The notes beneath the pieces are model-generated. The model had not been told where the DNA came from and ran no database searches. It saw only the letters and a program-made list of their open reading frames with translations. This document shows, piece by piece, positions 23,773 to 31,966 of a stretch of DNA of 64,000 nucleotides (position 1 is its first letter; each line of letters opens with the position of its first letter). The DNA is taken from positions 6,508,655 to 6,572,654 of the forward strand of contig CM057162.1 in assembly GCA_029962745.1 (NCBI GenBank), written 5' to 3'. The position numbers were made by a program, and so were the translations under genes. The stretch comes from Echinometra lucunter (taxonomy: Eukaryota > Echinodermata > Echinoidea > Camarodonta > Echinometridae).

Positions 23773-25008
23773 TGTCTCTCTCTCTTATTTTTTTTCCATC
23801 GCTGAGAAAGTCTCAGAAAGACTGGAGGGAATCCGGAAAAAAAATGTCAGTTCAAAATTTCAATTACGGGAGTCTCGAAATTTCCCACCCACCACCCCCG
23901 CCCCCCCCCCCCCCCTCCAACCCCACTACCGTTAATTGCAGATCTGGGCCCCGTTTCATAAAACTTTTTATCAATAAGAAGTTGTAATAATTATTATAAG
24001 CTACTGAAATCCTTGCATCTGATTGGCTGAGAACAAATTTGTCACAGAAATGTGGCAGTATGTTACTGATAACAAGTTTTATGAAACGGAGCCCTGCCCC
24101 TTGATTCATTTTAACAGGTTTAAATACCTTTGATAGCTAGGTCTCTTTGTAACCGCCTTTTCTTGTAGACGAACATGACATTAAGCCCGACTGAAATGGC
24201 GGCTAACAAGAGGAGAACGATGATGATACCCAGGGCCCAACCGGGAAGCAGACGGGGACAACTCGAACAGGGATCTGATATCAACAAAAACAGTTTCAAA
24301 GCAGTTTCAAAACAGATTTTAAAATATGAAATGATGAATTAAGGAAAAGCATATTTGTATTCAAGACTACTTCATTATGAAATAAATGAGGAATTCGATG
24401 ATAACTGGCTTCAATTCATTCAAACAAAGAAATGATAAAGAGCAGATCGAATGGTTCATCAAAACCATGAACAATAAGCTGTGCATATATTGAATTAATT
24501 TCGTGAATTTGCATACGTAGATATCAATTCCATTGATTATTTGACTTATTTATTTACACATGTATTTATTTATATATTTATTTATTTATATACAGTTTCA
24601 CAAATTCATGTATTTATTTATTTATATTTAGTATCTATTCACCTTTATCATGTTTTTCTTTGTTTTATTTATATATTCACAGTTTTACATGCCATGGTTG
24701 TAATAATGATGATATTTATTTTTACCTTTATTCATCTATTCGTATTCAGTATCTACCTCTATTTGTTTATTCATAATTCTGTCAACCTTTATTTATCTCT
24801 TCATTATTTTATCCGTTCCTTCCATACATTCATTCATTTGTAATTCATCGAAGGCAAATCAGTTAGCTACAAATAGTTTTGGATGGAAGAGCAAAATGTT
24901 CTACGAGCAGACTAACTTACCAGTTCCATCTGTCGGATGAGAAACGGTAACTTTCCCTGGCGGTAATGGGGGTATGTAGGTTGGCGTATCCGGGCTAAAT
25001 GAAGCCAT
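13187..25008 (-). CDS. Single-pass receptor-like tyrosine pseudokinase, STYK1/NOK-like layout (12 coding exons, complete CDS)
   Basis: Twelve exons join in phase: 25008-24921, 24274-24128, 23379-23364, 22523-22456, 21697-21527, 20514-20413, 19836-19640, 18192-18097, 16841-16715, 16292-16196, 13944-13845, 13252-13187. They total 1275 nt, or 424 residues. Seen: an ectodomain of about 40 residues, a transmembrane helix at about 42-66 ending in YKKRR, a hydrophilic juxtamembrane region, and a kinase fold at about 122-400 with glycine loop GDGQFGNV (132-139), VAAR in place of VAIK (R160), HGNLCAHN in place of HRDLAARN (N268), DFG (286-288), MSPE in place of APE (308-311) and DRPTF near the end. 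The C-terminal tail has paired tyrosines. Known: the beta-3 Lys and HRD Asp are needed for phosphotransfer. Inferred: a pseudokinase acting as scaffold or allosteric partner at a membrane. Size and layout match STYK1, but orthology is unproven. The HGN form also occurs in JAK JH2 domains. Confidence 0.92.
13441..13510. repeat. Short 21-bp tandem repeat
   Basis: Three to four copies of GTTCGAAACATCTTTCAAA. Confidence 0.8.
13845..13944 (-). CDS. Pseudokinase exon 11 (alpha-H/I)
   Basis: 100 nt; acceptor CTTTGCAG, donor GAAGCG|GTAAGT. It encodes [19 protein letters not shown], the conserved CW...RPTF signature that closes a tyrosine kinase domain. Confidence 0.93.
14172..15745 (+). mobile_element. 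Degenerate L1/Tx1-like LINE fragment (antisense in a pseudokinase intron)
   Basis: Plus-strand translation gives [19 protein letters not shown], then a [26 protein letters not shown] block and [12 protein letters not shown], typical of the region after the reverse transcriptase in L1/Tx1-type ORF2. Stops and frameshifts accumulate downstream of 14808. The copy is 5'-truncated and is interrupted at 14215-14421 by a separate TIR element; the LINE frame continues across the two copies of the 9-bp duplication. Confidence 0.75.
14215..14421. mobile_element. TIR element carrying telomeric (CCCTAA)n repeats, 207 bp
   Basis: Forty-base terminal inverted repeats (14215-14254 and 14382-14421, one mismatch, starting GGTAAGCACTATATAGG) enclose about 17 CCCTAA/TCCTAA hexamers (14257-14360). 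The flanks are a perfect 9-bp duplication, GAACTAAAC (14206-14214 and 14422-14430). A 9-bp duplication fits Mutator-like elements (inference). No coding capacity. Confidence 0.9.
16196..16292 (-). CDS. Pseudokinase exon 10 (alpha-G region)
   Basis: 97 nt; acceptor CCTGATAG, donor GTCAT|GTAAGT. It encodes [12 protein letters not shown] and [11 protein letters not shown], typical of the tyrosine kinase C-lobe. Confidence 0.93.
16715..16841 (-). CDS. Pseudokinase exon 9 (activation loop, APE region)
   Basis: 127 nt; acceptor TTGTTTCAG, donor TATG|GTAAGA. It encodes a short activation loop with one tyrosine (Y304), then KWMSPERL and [16 protein letters not shown], the standard alpha-F motif with its structural Asp. 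Confidence 0.95.
18097..18192 (-). CDS. Pseudokinase exon 8 (catalytic loop, DFG)
   Basis: 96 nt, phase 0 at both ends; acceptor ATTTGCAG, donor ACGAAG|GTAGGA. It encodes [13 protein letters not shown], where HRD has become HGN (N268). The metal-binding Asn273 and KVADFG are kept. Confidence 0.95.
18225..18495 (+). mobile_element. tRNA-derived SINE
   Basis: It has an A-box-like TGGTCTAGTAG and a B-box GGTTCGAGTCC about 40 bp apart, then a body with TTGCCACTCTCCACCCAGGT that is shared with the minus-strand copy at 48820-49105, and an AT-rich end. It lies just upstream of pseudokinase exon 8 in transcript terms. Confidence 0.75.
18722..19171. repeat. Intragenic segmental duplication, copy 1
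   Basis: Matches 21069-21567: GATTCTGGAAGTCGGCAAG, then reversed minisatellite units, then intron sequence up to and including 41 nt of exon 5. The two copies differ in minisatellite unit number and at scattered bases. Confidence 0.85.
19131..19171 (-). pseudogene. Duplicated fragment of pseudokinase exon 5 in an intron
   Basis: About 41 nt repeat the 3' end of exon 5, including the VAAR codons and the donor (CCTG|GTTAGT). The copy lacks the glycine loop and any acceptor and sits inside the intron between exons 7 and 8. It is part of a larger duplicated block (18722-19171 against 21069-21567). Confidence 0.85.
19640..19836 (-). CDS. Pseudokinase exon 7 (hinge to alpha-E)
   Basis: 197 nt; acceptor AAATCTAG, donor AAGAGG|GTAAAT. 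It encodes the hinge [16 protein letters not shown], a short insert, then [15 protein letters not shown], the standard kinase alpha-E helix leading into the catalytic loop. Confidence 0.95.
20413..20514 (-). CDS. Pseudokinase exon 6 (alpha-C and beta-4/5)
   Basis: 102 nt; acceptor TCAATAG, donor ACTG|GTGAGT. It encodes [16 protein letters not shown], matching the kinase H-x-N-[IV]-[VI]-x-L/F-x-G-x-C pattern. No glutamate stands 8 to 11 residues before the His, where the alpha-C Glu is expected (only D173, T174, L175, V176). Confidence 0.92.
20815..21418. repeat. Minisatellite in two opposed arms
   Basis: Units built on ACAAGAAGACGAGATGACGA and TCGGCAAGTCGACTTG run forward in 20815-21120 and as reverse complement in 21160-21418, so the block can fold on itself. 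It lies in the intron between pseudokinase exons 5 and 6. Confidence 0.85.
21069..21567. repeat. Intragenic segmental duplication, copy 2 (source side, with exon 5)
   Basis: Contains the real 3' end and donor of exon 5. The paired copy is at 18722-19171. Confidence 0.85.
21527..21697 (-). CDS. Pseudokinase exon 5 (glycine loop and degenerate VAIK)
   Basis: 171 nt; acceptor CCGTCCAG, donor CCTG|GTTAGT. It carries GDGQFGNV (residues 132-139) and IPVAARELP, where the ATP-anchoring Lys is Arg160. The last 41 nt, with the donor, are also present as a copy at 19131-19171. Confidence 0.93.
21869..21966. repeat. GA-rich microsatellite
   Basis: Interrupted (GA)n. It produces long opposing frames that are low complexity only. 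Confidence 0.95.
22456..22523 (-). CDS. Pseudokinase exon 4 (juxtamembrane linker)
   Basis: The acceptor is CTCAACAG and the donor AAAAA|GTAAGT; 68 nt, phase 2 in and phase 1 out. It encodes a polar, Asn- and Pro-rich linker (about residues 84-107) with no tyrosine, between the membrane and the kinase fold. Confidence 0.75.
23364..23379 (-). CDS. Pseudokinase microexon 3 (16 nt)
   Basis: Sixteen nucleotides lie between a strong acceptor (T-run then CCAG) and a donor CACTAG|GTAAAG. Phase 1 in and phase 2 out exactly bridge exon 2 to exon 4, giving residues 79-84 (DQRLTS, shared with neighbours). Without it exons 2 and 4 do not join in the kinase frame, which is the main support. Confidence 0.7.
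23948..24093. mobile_element. Foldback MITE, copy 3
   Basis: The ends are GCCCCGTTTCATAAAAC-like and inverted; the core GCATCTGATTGGCTGAGA is shared with the other copies. It ends about 35 bp from the donor of pseudokinase exon 2. Confidence 0.75.
24128..24274 (-). CDS. Pseudokinase exon 2 (transmembrane segment)
   Basis: The acceptor is GATATCAG and the donor AAAG|GTATTT; 147 nt. It encodes two cysteines (residues 32 and 35), then a hydrophobic run from about W42 to V65, then a YKKRR stop-transfer cluster that places the kinase domain in the cytosol. With no signal peptide, the topology would be signal-anchor with the N-terminus outside (inference). Confidence 0.9.
24921..25008 (-). CDS. 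Pseudokinase exon 1 (start codon, ectodomain)
   Basis: The ATG at 25008-25006 has a good context (A at -3, G at +4). An in-frame TGA three codons upstream rules out upstream coding within this exon. It encodes residues 1-29, rich in Pro and Thr, with no hydrophobic signal peptide. The donor reads ACTG|GTAAGT, phase 1. A possible 5' UTR acceptor (CAACTACAG after a T-rich tract) lies at about 25057. Confidence 0.85.
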
Positions 25009-27482
25009 GGTTTTTCAATTGCAAGAAATACAAGAGCTACCGATCCCGCTGGTTTACTGTAGTTGATATTTAAAAAAAAAGGAAGAAGTAGAATTGTGTG
25101 ACTTTTTGATAGAAAAACCTGTCATAGAATAAAAAATGGGATAAAAGACAAATTTTGTCCATCAATAATTACTCAAGTTTGATTGAATGGGTAGAGAAGA
25201 TGATCTAGGAAAATCATCCTCCCCCCCCCCGAATACAACTAACCCCCCGTGCCCCATCTCGAAAATGAACCAGCTGAGGACAATTACCCCCAGACAATGT
25301 AATATCCCGGTCATTTACCCCCCGCCCCCCGGCCCGGACGATTACCACCTTTTATTAATAGAGTTACAGAATAACTTTTAGAAAACCTGAAGGGGAGGGG
25401 GGGGGGGGGTTGTTCTGCGAGTAATCGTCCCGTTTGTAATCCTCGGATTAATTGTCATGGGGATTCTCATGGGTAATTGTCAAGGGGGTACGTTACAAGG
25501 TAATACAATAAAATCACGGCAAGGGAATTAGTACATTCATCTGTCCAATTACGTTGTTGTGAAGTTGTATATGAATTCCAAACATTACTTCTCCTGCATG
25601 TTTACAATGAACTAAAATACTGAAGGAGTCGAAATCTGTTCAAACAAAGTAATACTAAGAAAAGGAAATCAGACAACGCAAGTATAGAAAGACAAAACTA
25701 TAGAAACATGATAAGAGATAACAAAACGAACCAAAGAAAAACGTCCTTTCACAAAAGAATTTCGTGGCTAACGATCGATTTTAGGAATACATAGGAGAAA
25801 GAAGGACCCAAATCCATTCAACCAGTTTTGCATTATCGAAAAAATGATTATTATTTATAAATAATTCTAGAGAGAAAGCATTTCCTTTCTTTTCTTTCAG
25901 TTCAATAGATAATGGATAAGTAAGCATAATTATATCATGCCTATATGAAGATTAAAAAAAAAAATCTGCCTCCTCAACTTACCATCAGGGGCGGTTCTCC
26001 GGGAAGGGGGGGGGGGGCTTTGGGGACTCAAGTCCCCCCCCCCCCCCTCCATGGACGATGTAGGTGCAATTTCAATTTCATTATATTTCAATACACTTTA
26101 CAATCCTCCAAGCCATCAGTAGCTCCCACCCCCAAATTTTTGTTTTGTTGTTGTTGTTGTTGTTGCTTGTTTGTTTGCTCTAGAACGGAGGCTGCTTTAT
26201 ACCATTTTTTTCTTGATAGGATTGGGTTCGTTGTAATTGATCGAGTTAGGCCCATCTTCCTCCCTTGTATGTATTTTTCGTATAAAACATGACAACAAAT
26301 TCATACTGTTTTCCATACTGCGGGAATCACTTAACAAAATCTGTCACAATCATATATTTCTTAAGCCTCACCTTATTTGTTGGGTTGGTTAAAAATGAAG
26401 TTGTGAGTAGACGTCCATTCGTTATCCCATGTTCTCAGCACTAATGGTCGTACATTTTACTTCAGTTGAAAAACGGAGTTCCTCGCTCGCTTTTAGCACA
26501 CCAGAAAGCGTCCAAGAAAGCAAAAACATAAGTCTTGAGCAAACCAGATGTGAATCAGGACTTTGGAATATACACCAATCCTAAAATACAAGCAAGATTA
26601 ATGTATATACCCAACTATACGTATAAGCATGCAGTCAGTGTTGACCAAACTAACACAAATGCTTAGAATTTAGTGTCCACATCGAATCTATTTATTTTCT
26701 AGAAGGGTCAGTAAACACGAGATACAATCCTCGTAGATAACGGATTGGTATAATGTTGACAAAGGTGCATGTTGGGAACAGGCCTTGGGTTATACGCTTG
26801 AAATGATGTCATGAAAAGGTGTGGTACTTAGACAACATGATAAAGGTCATTCCTTTATTGTGTGCTTTATTTTTATACTTCTTTCAAGCAATATTAAGAA
26901 AACCAAGAATACAAACAAACAAACACACCATCAAACAATACGATAAGCAATAAACAGTTTGAAGGCGAAACAGTCCTATTAGCCAGCTAAATAACTGCAG
27001 AGGAATAACAAGAAAAGTCCGTGACTTTGATGCTAACACATTGTATTTACGCCGTTTGTATTCTGTAAATCCGATTTTTGAAAACATGAAAAATATGCCT
27101 TGGGCAACTTGATCAGTGACTTATTTCGTTTACATAACGGAGAAGAGTTTAAACCGCATTCCCTGGCTTTACTTGGGGTACTAGCTACGCCTTCTATTTG
27201 TTGAAGGTTAGACATAGGTAGAATATGACATCACATTCGATCTTGACCACTGATAAAAGTATACATGTATAATTATAAGCATCGAGTATACATTGTATAG
27301 TACAGACTGAAGTATAGCAGGGTGCATGGAATGACAAGAGTATACGGTATAGGGGATGGGGAGAAAAAGAGAGGGAGTGATCGAGAGAGACGGTGACGAG
27401 AAAACGAGGGATTTTTTTTTCTCTTTCTCTCTCACTCCCTATCTATCTATCTATCTATCGATATACATGATACTCTATTTTT

Positions 27483-27786
27483 AAAAAAGAGTGAACGCAT
27501 TCACTCAGTAATTAGGGGTGAATTTCAGGAAAGAGTTCATTTAGAGTGAATTAAGAGTGAATTAAGAGTAAAAAAAAAAATTGTGTTATTCACTCTTTAT
27601 TCACTCTCTTAGGGGTGACCTCAGCGATCACTCAAATTCCTCGAGTGATCACTGAGGTCACCCCTGACATGTCTCAGAGTAAATATCACAATTTTTACTC
27701 TTCATTCTCTCTTAATTCACTCTAAATGTACTCTCGTCTGAAATTCACCCCTAACAGAGTGAATGCATTCACTTTTTAAAAAGAGT
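27483..27786. mobile_element. Palindromic AGTGAATG-type MITE, copy 2, intact
   Basis: About 300 bp reading nearly the same on both strands: the ends are AGAGTGAACGCATTCACT and its complement, and the centre is GTGACCTCAG...CTGAGGTCAC. Copy 1 is at 11541-12631. Confidence 0.85.
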
Positions 27787-28235
27787 AATCTATCTACCTT
27801 GCTATCTATCTATTTATTCATCTAACTATCTATCTATCTATCTGTCTGTCATTCCTCCGTCTCCTTTTAATTTTCATTCTCCTTCTTTACCCTTTCTTTT
27901 ATTTTCTATCTTTTCTTCATACGAACTTTAAGTATATGTAGCTAAAGCCTGTAAACTATAAAAGGGTGGTCGTGGATTTCAGCACACCATTTGTATATAG
28001 GATCTGAACTTCCAACTTCATGACAAGATAGCATTCCCCTAGTCATTTCTCAAAGTCGATCTACAATATTTTCAAAGCTTTTGTGCTTTTCAGATTTTCA
28101 GATACAAATTATAAAGAAAAACAGAAAAATTACCATACAGCAAAGCACAATTCATATTCCCTACAGCACAAATACAATACATATTCAGTACAGTAAAAAT
28201 TCAACAGTACAATGCAGATTCCACATTCGGGGGGG

Positions 28236-28457
28236 GGGGGTGTTTCACAGAGAGTTAAAATTGATTTTAAAATCGATCCGATCAGTTTTAAGTATTATGC
28301 TAGTAATTTAAAATTGATATGATGAAACCCCTTTGAAACCGGGAAGAAACAGGATATCAGGAATCAATTTTAAGCTGTACAATGGCATATTACATCAATC
28401 CCTGCATAAAATCAATCCTAGATCTAAAATTGATTTTATCTTTGTGAAACAACCCCC
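28236..28457. mobile_element. Foldback TIR element (GGGTGTTTCACA ends)
   Basis: Inverted ends (TGTTTCACAGAG and TTTGTGAAACAACCCCC) plus inner inverted AAAATTGATTTTA. It lies about 390 bp upstream of the CFAP68 start codon. Confidence 0.7.
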
Positions 28458-28846
28458 TGAATAAAGATGTTTCAATATAGAAAATAATATAAGCACAAAA
28501 AAAAAATCCACTCTATCTTTTCTGCAGTAGCGCCCTCTTATGGGCATAGCACATAGCGTCTGTGTATCCATAACAACTGAACCCGGAAGTACCATACATA
28601 TATACGTACACATGGCATGCAAATTGTAAACACGAAACTTGAGCTAAGCTGTTCGACTGAGCAAACTTTGGGTGTATCCAACATCATTGTGAGGAGAAAG
28701 CAACAGTTCTCAACATAAAACTCTAAATATCGAGAGCATTAAGCAAGGTATTGATCGTCATCATCTGCATTTTACGGGCTGTCATACTGTTGTATCCCCT
28801 ACAGTTGTTATTTCTCCCCCGGGATTTCTCCTCTAAAAACACAGAC

Positions 28847-29065
28847 ATGGCATCCGAAGATGAAGTAGCGTTTCGCTCCATGGTCCGCGCCTCTGGTCTC
28901 GGGGAGGTGTGGACTCACACCACCGATCTTGAGAAGTTCCAGCAGTATGGCTGGAGAACCACGACGAAGGAAGATTGTTATACACCGAATACACTGGTAG
29001 GAAATTGGAATGAAGAGAGGTTTGATATTGAGAGGATACGAGTGCCAAAGAGATTGCCATCACAG
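28847..29065 (+). CDS. CFAP68: CFAP68 exon 1
   Basis: The ATG at 28847 (MASEDEV) was chosen because conserved sequence begins soon after it and it follows a typical leader. The frame is open upstream to 28751, but that part is hydrophobic and unlike the family. The donor is CACAG|GTAAGA, phase 0. Confidence 0.9.
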
Positions 29066-30899
29066 GTAAGATTTTAACATTGTTCTTTTGATTTGTTTTG
29101 TTTTTGTTTCGCTTTGCTCTTGCCTTAAGTTAACTAATTTAATGTCTTAATTTTTCTTGAACTTTTGAAGTTGCTCATCTAAGCCCGAGGGAAAGGGTGC
29201 AAGCAAAATTATAAACAGTATTACTGTTACCAAATATAACTAGTTGACAATTTATATAGCTTTAATAATTAAAATTCCTAAATTGGAGTCAACATCTCCC
29301 TCCCCTCCCTTCTTCATCAATTTAGAAATCAGCTTGAAAATTATATCAATCAATTTCAACATCAAGATACAGGTCAGTGGCAGTAGATCTATGCATTCAT
29401 TTAGATGTGTTACTCGTAAGTACCTTAAGCCTTAAGTTAAGGACCATTTCATCTTGCATTTAAATGTAACATAGGCACCGACATTTACGTGAACTTTGAA
29501 GATGTGTTTGAATGACGTTTATCCATTGTAGTTTGCTCAGCCATTTAACTTCAAAATATGTAGAATCAAGATAGATAAATGATGTTTTTATGAACCTGCC
29601 TTTTTTCTGTTATATCTTATTTTTAAAATTCATTTCTGATTTCTCTTTTTTTTTAAACCAGGAAATCCACAATGGCCCAGCATACAAAATTTGTTCTATC
29701 ATTGAAATCATATTAACCAAATTTATTTGATTTTTTTTTTTTTCTGCTATGCTATTTCTTCTGCAGTATGATCATTATTTTGATACAACGCAGAAGGCAT
29801 CCTATGTCAGTGATCCAAAGTCAGTCCCTAAACATATTCTTCATTTATCAGGTAAGTCTGGTCTTTTTTTACATTATAAATTTATACACAGGGTTCATAC
29901 GGGTCAGGGAATTTCTGGAAAGTCAGGGAATTCGAAATTGTTTTTTCCAGAAGCAAAAAGTCAGGGAATTTGTCAATTTCTTCTGGAAAGTCATGGAAAA
30001 TCATTTATTCAAGAGATTTTTTGTGTTAATAAATTTGCACTCCGGCCAGCCCTGCATTCATGACACTCAGATCAGCTTTGAAACTCTTTTAATCGGCATG
30101 CTTTTTACGTAAGTTTTACATTCGCACATGATCGATCAGTGATAAATTTGCATTTTTCTGCCCTGGAAAGTCATGGAATTTTGAAAATGTTTAAGTGTAT
30201 GAACCCTGTATACAGTATATCAAATTCATTCAAATTATGCAAAGTTTGATTTCTTAAAAAAATGTATTTTGAAATAAAATTCAGCAAAATGATTTATTCA
30301 TTAGTCAAATGCATAACTCAGAAAAATGATGAGGCAAGAAAAGGAAAAAGGGCAAATGGAAAAGAAAAAACCCAAAGCTTGGAATATAATCATTTTCTCC
30401 TTTTCACTCTGGGGGGGGGGTATTTATAGTTGTCAAATTATTATAGCGAAAGGGTTTCTTTTGTTTAAGAATTGTGTGCCTAACCAACTTTTTCGAAAAA
30501 TTTATTTCAAATTTATTTCAAGATTGTCAGGAATGTTGAAATATTAGAAAAATAAGTCTGTGAAGCATAATGAAAGAAAAGGGTTTCCAGTTATACAAGA
30601 AATCTTTTACCGATTGTTTATTCTTATTTTACACTATGGCATTTAACAATTAAGCTGCTATCTACTGAATAATTTTTTTCCTCGACCAAATATATAGTGA
30701 TAACATCCTATGTTTGTCTCTTTTCTTTATTTCCTCCCATTTAGCCCGAGAACCTAGATCTTTTCCTGCCTCCCAGCCAGAGTTAGATCCTAAGGTCATC
30801 AAAGAACGTTATAATTCATTCGAAACTACCTCCAGAGCTTCATACGTTGACCCCAAAATTCGACAAAATCCTGTTCGTCAGACCGAAGTTAGCCAATGA
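28847..30899 (+). CDS. CFAP68: CFAP68 (C11orf1) homologue, ciliary microtubule inner protein, 3 exons
   Basis: The exons 28847-29065, 29767-29851 and 30745-30899 join in phase to 459 nt (152 residues, close to the family's usual length of about 150). Recognised family blocks are GEVWT, FQQYGWRTTT (near residues 26-35), GNWNEERFDIERI, the LPSQ-YDHYFDTT junction across exons 1 and 2, and REP-F-P--QPELDP in exon 3. Known: CFAP68 is a small microtubule inner protein lining doublet tubules of motile cilia and flagella. No signal peptide or membrane segment is seen, as expected for a luminal axonemal protein. The gene is transcribed away from the pseudokinase gene with about 3.8 kb between the coding starts. 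Intron 2 contains a TIR element, and the likely 3' UTR runs into an old TTAA-type MITE. Confidence 0.93.
29767..29851 (+). CDS. CFAP68: CFAP68 exon 2
   Basis: 85 nt; the acceptor follows a long T-run (TTCTGCAG) and the donor is TATCAG|GTAAGT. It encodes YDHYFDTTQKASYVSDPK, the family's aromatic-rich block. Confidence 0.92.
29889..30208. mobile_element. CFAP68: TIR element in CFAP68 intron 2 (CAGGGTTCATAC ends)
   Basis: Ends CAGGGTTCATAC and GTATGAACCCTG, flanked by TATACA on both sides (29883-29888 and 30209-30214). The interior repeats GGAAAGTCAGGGAATT-like words. hAT-like by its ends. Confidence 0.75.
30745..30899 (+). CDS. CFAP68: CFAP68 exon 3 (stop)
   Basis: The acceptor is CCCATTTAG; the stop TGA is at 30897-30899. 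It encodes AREPRSFPASQPELDPK and a short tail with a second SY-D-P motif. Confidence 0.92.
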
Positions 30900-30947
30900 G
30901 AGAAGCTGTTATAGACACATTGCTGAATGTATCCACCGACAAGATAT

Positions 30948-31354
30948 ATATTCGTGACAGAGGTCCACATTTTGTGGTTTGGCCTAATTTCTTTTGATGC
31001 AAAGCCCTAAAAATCATACCAAATACATGAGCAGAAAGAGCAAAATATTCTACACAAACTGTGCCCATTTTCGTTGCATCAATATTTGTTGCTTGTTGCT
31101 GAAATTTTTTTAAAGGAAAATAAGTATTAAAATCCTTAAATTGGCAATGCGATGAAAATATTAAATTTACCATCTTTCCCTGCAAATCGGCAACTTCATG
31201 ACTTCTCATCATACATTCAGTCAATTTATATTGATTTCAGATACATGATGTTTTATAAGAAAAATGTAGCAATAGAAGAAAAGTGTTGGTGTTGCCAATT
31301 TGAAGAATAAAAGCTGATCAAATTAGGCTTTAAATACTTCCTGTCACGAATGTA
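30948..31354 (-). mobile_element. Old TTAA-type MITE downstream of CFAP68
   Basis: A reverse-oriented, decayed copy of the element at 39182-39591. The TTAA flanks are no longer recognisable. It starts 49 bp after the CFAP68 stop codon and contains AATAAA at 31306-31311. Confidence 0.8.
31306..31311 (+). terminator. CFAP68: Candidate polyadenylation signal AATAAA for CFAP68
   Basis: First clear AATAAA on the plus strand after the stop codon that I noticed, about 400 bp downstream, inside the MITE. A transcript end here is inference. Confidence 0.35.
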
Positions 31355-31930
31355 ATGTATGATGTGTTGAACAAAGCCAGTGATAGATAAAGTCATTATT
31401 CATGAATAGTCTTGACCCATACAAGAACAGCCATTGGCAGAAATTGTTAAAGGAACTGAGCCAATTTGACAAAGCCTTTATTGGCAATGGTTAGACGTTT
31501 GTTTCTGAACTGTCTTTTGTTCAAAAACTCTCTTTCTTAGATCTTTTGCTGGACTTTCACTGCCATCTGTACATTCAAATAACTCTTCTATATCATGCAA
31601 AAGTTAATACTCAAAGAAAAGGATGTTTTTATCAAAATATAATCAAGAGATCAATATGTATAGAGTTATTTATTGCTGAACTCTGATGTATGAGGAAAAC
31701 CGATTGATTGGTTTTAGGTCAACTACACCCTGATAATTACCCTCTCAGTCATAAAAATTATCACTTAGGGCCAATTGTGCCTGAAGGTAACTTTTTTTTT
31801 GGGGGGGGGGGGAGGGGGAGTGAAGTTGGGAGGGGTCCTTGTAGAAAAGTATCGCAGTACCCATGGATATTTGATGGTAATTTGGTCAAATCCCAATTGA
31901 TTTCATACTTCTCTCTTTTTTTTACAAAGA

Positions 31931-31966
31931 GGGGGGGGGGGGGGGGGGGGGGGGTGGGGGGGGGGG
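31931..31966. repeat. Long G homopolymer (24 G, T, 11 G)
   Basis: Near-continuous G on the plus strand. A shorter G-run lies at 31801-31817. Confidence 0.95.

Larger units (their letters stand above)
25009..28846. other. Intergenic, between divergent pseudokinase and CFAP68 starts
   Basis: No coding exon recognised. It should hold both promoters and the 5' UTR of the pseudokinase gene, but no TATA box or other element could be assigned with confidence. Two TIR repeats and ATCT microsatellites (27440-27465 and 27820-27845) lie within it. Confidence 0.6.

Noticed and set aside
28751..28846. Upstream in-frame extension of CFAP68 starting at 28751
   Set aside because: The extra residues are hydrophobic and unlike the family; the ATG at 28847 gives the expected length.
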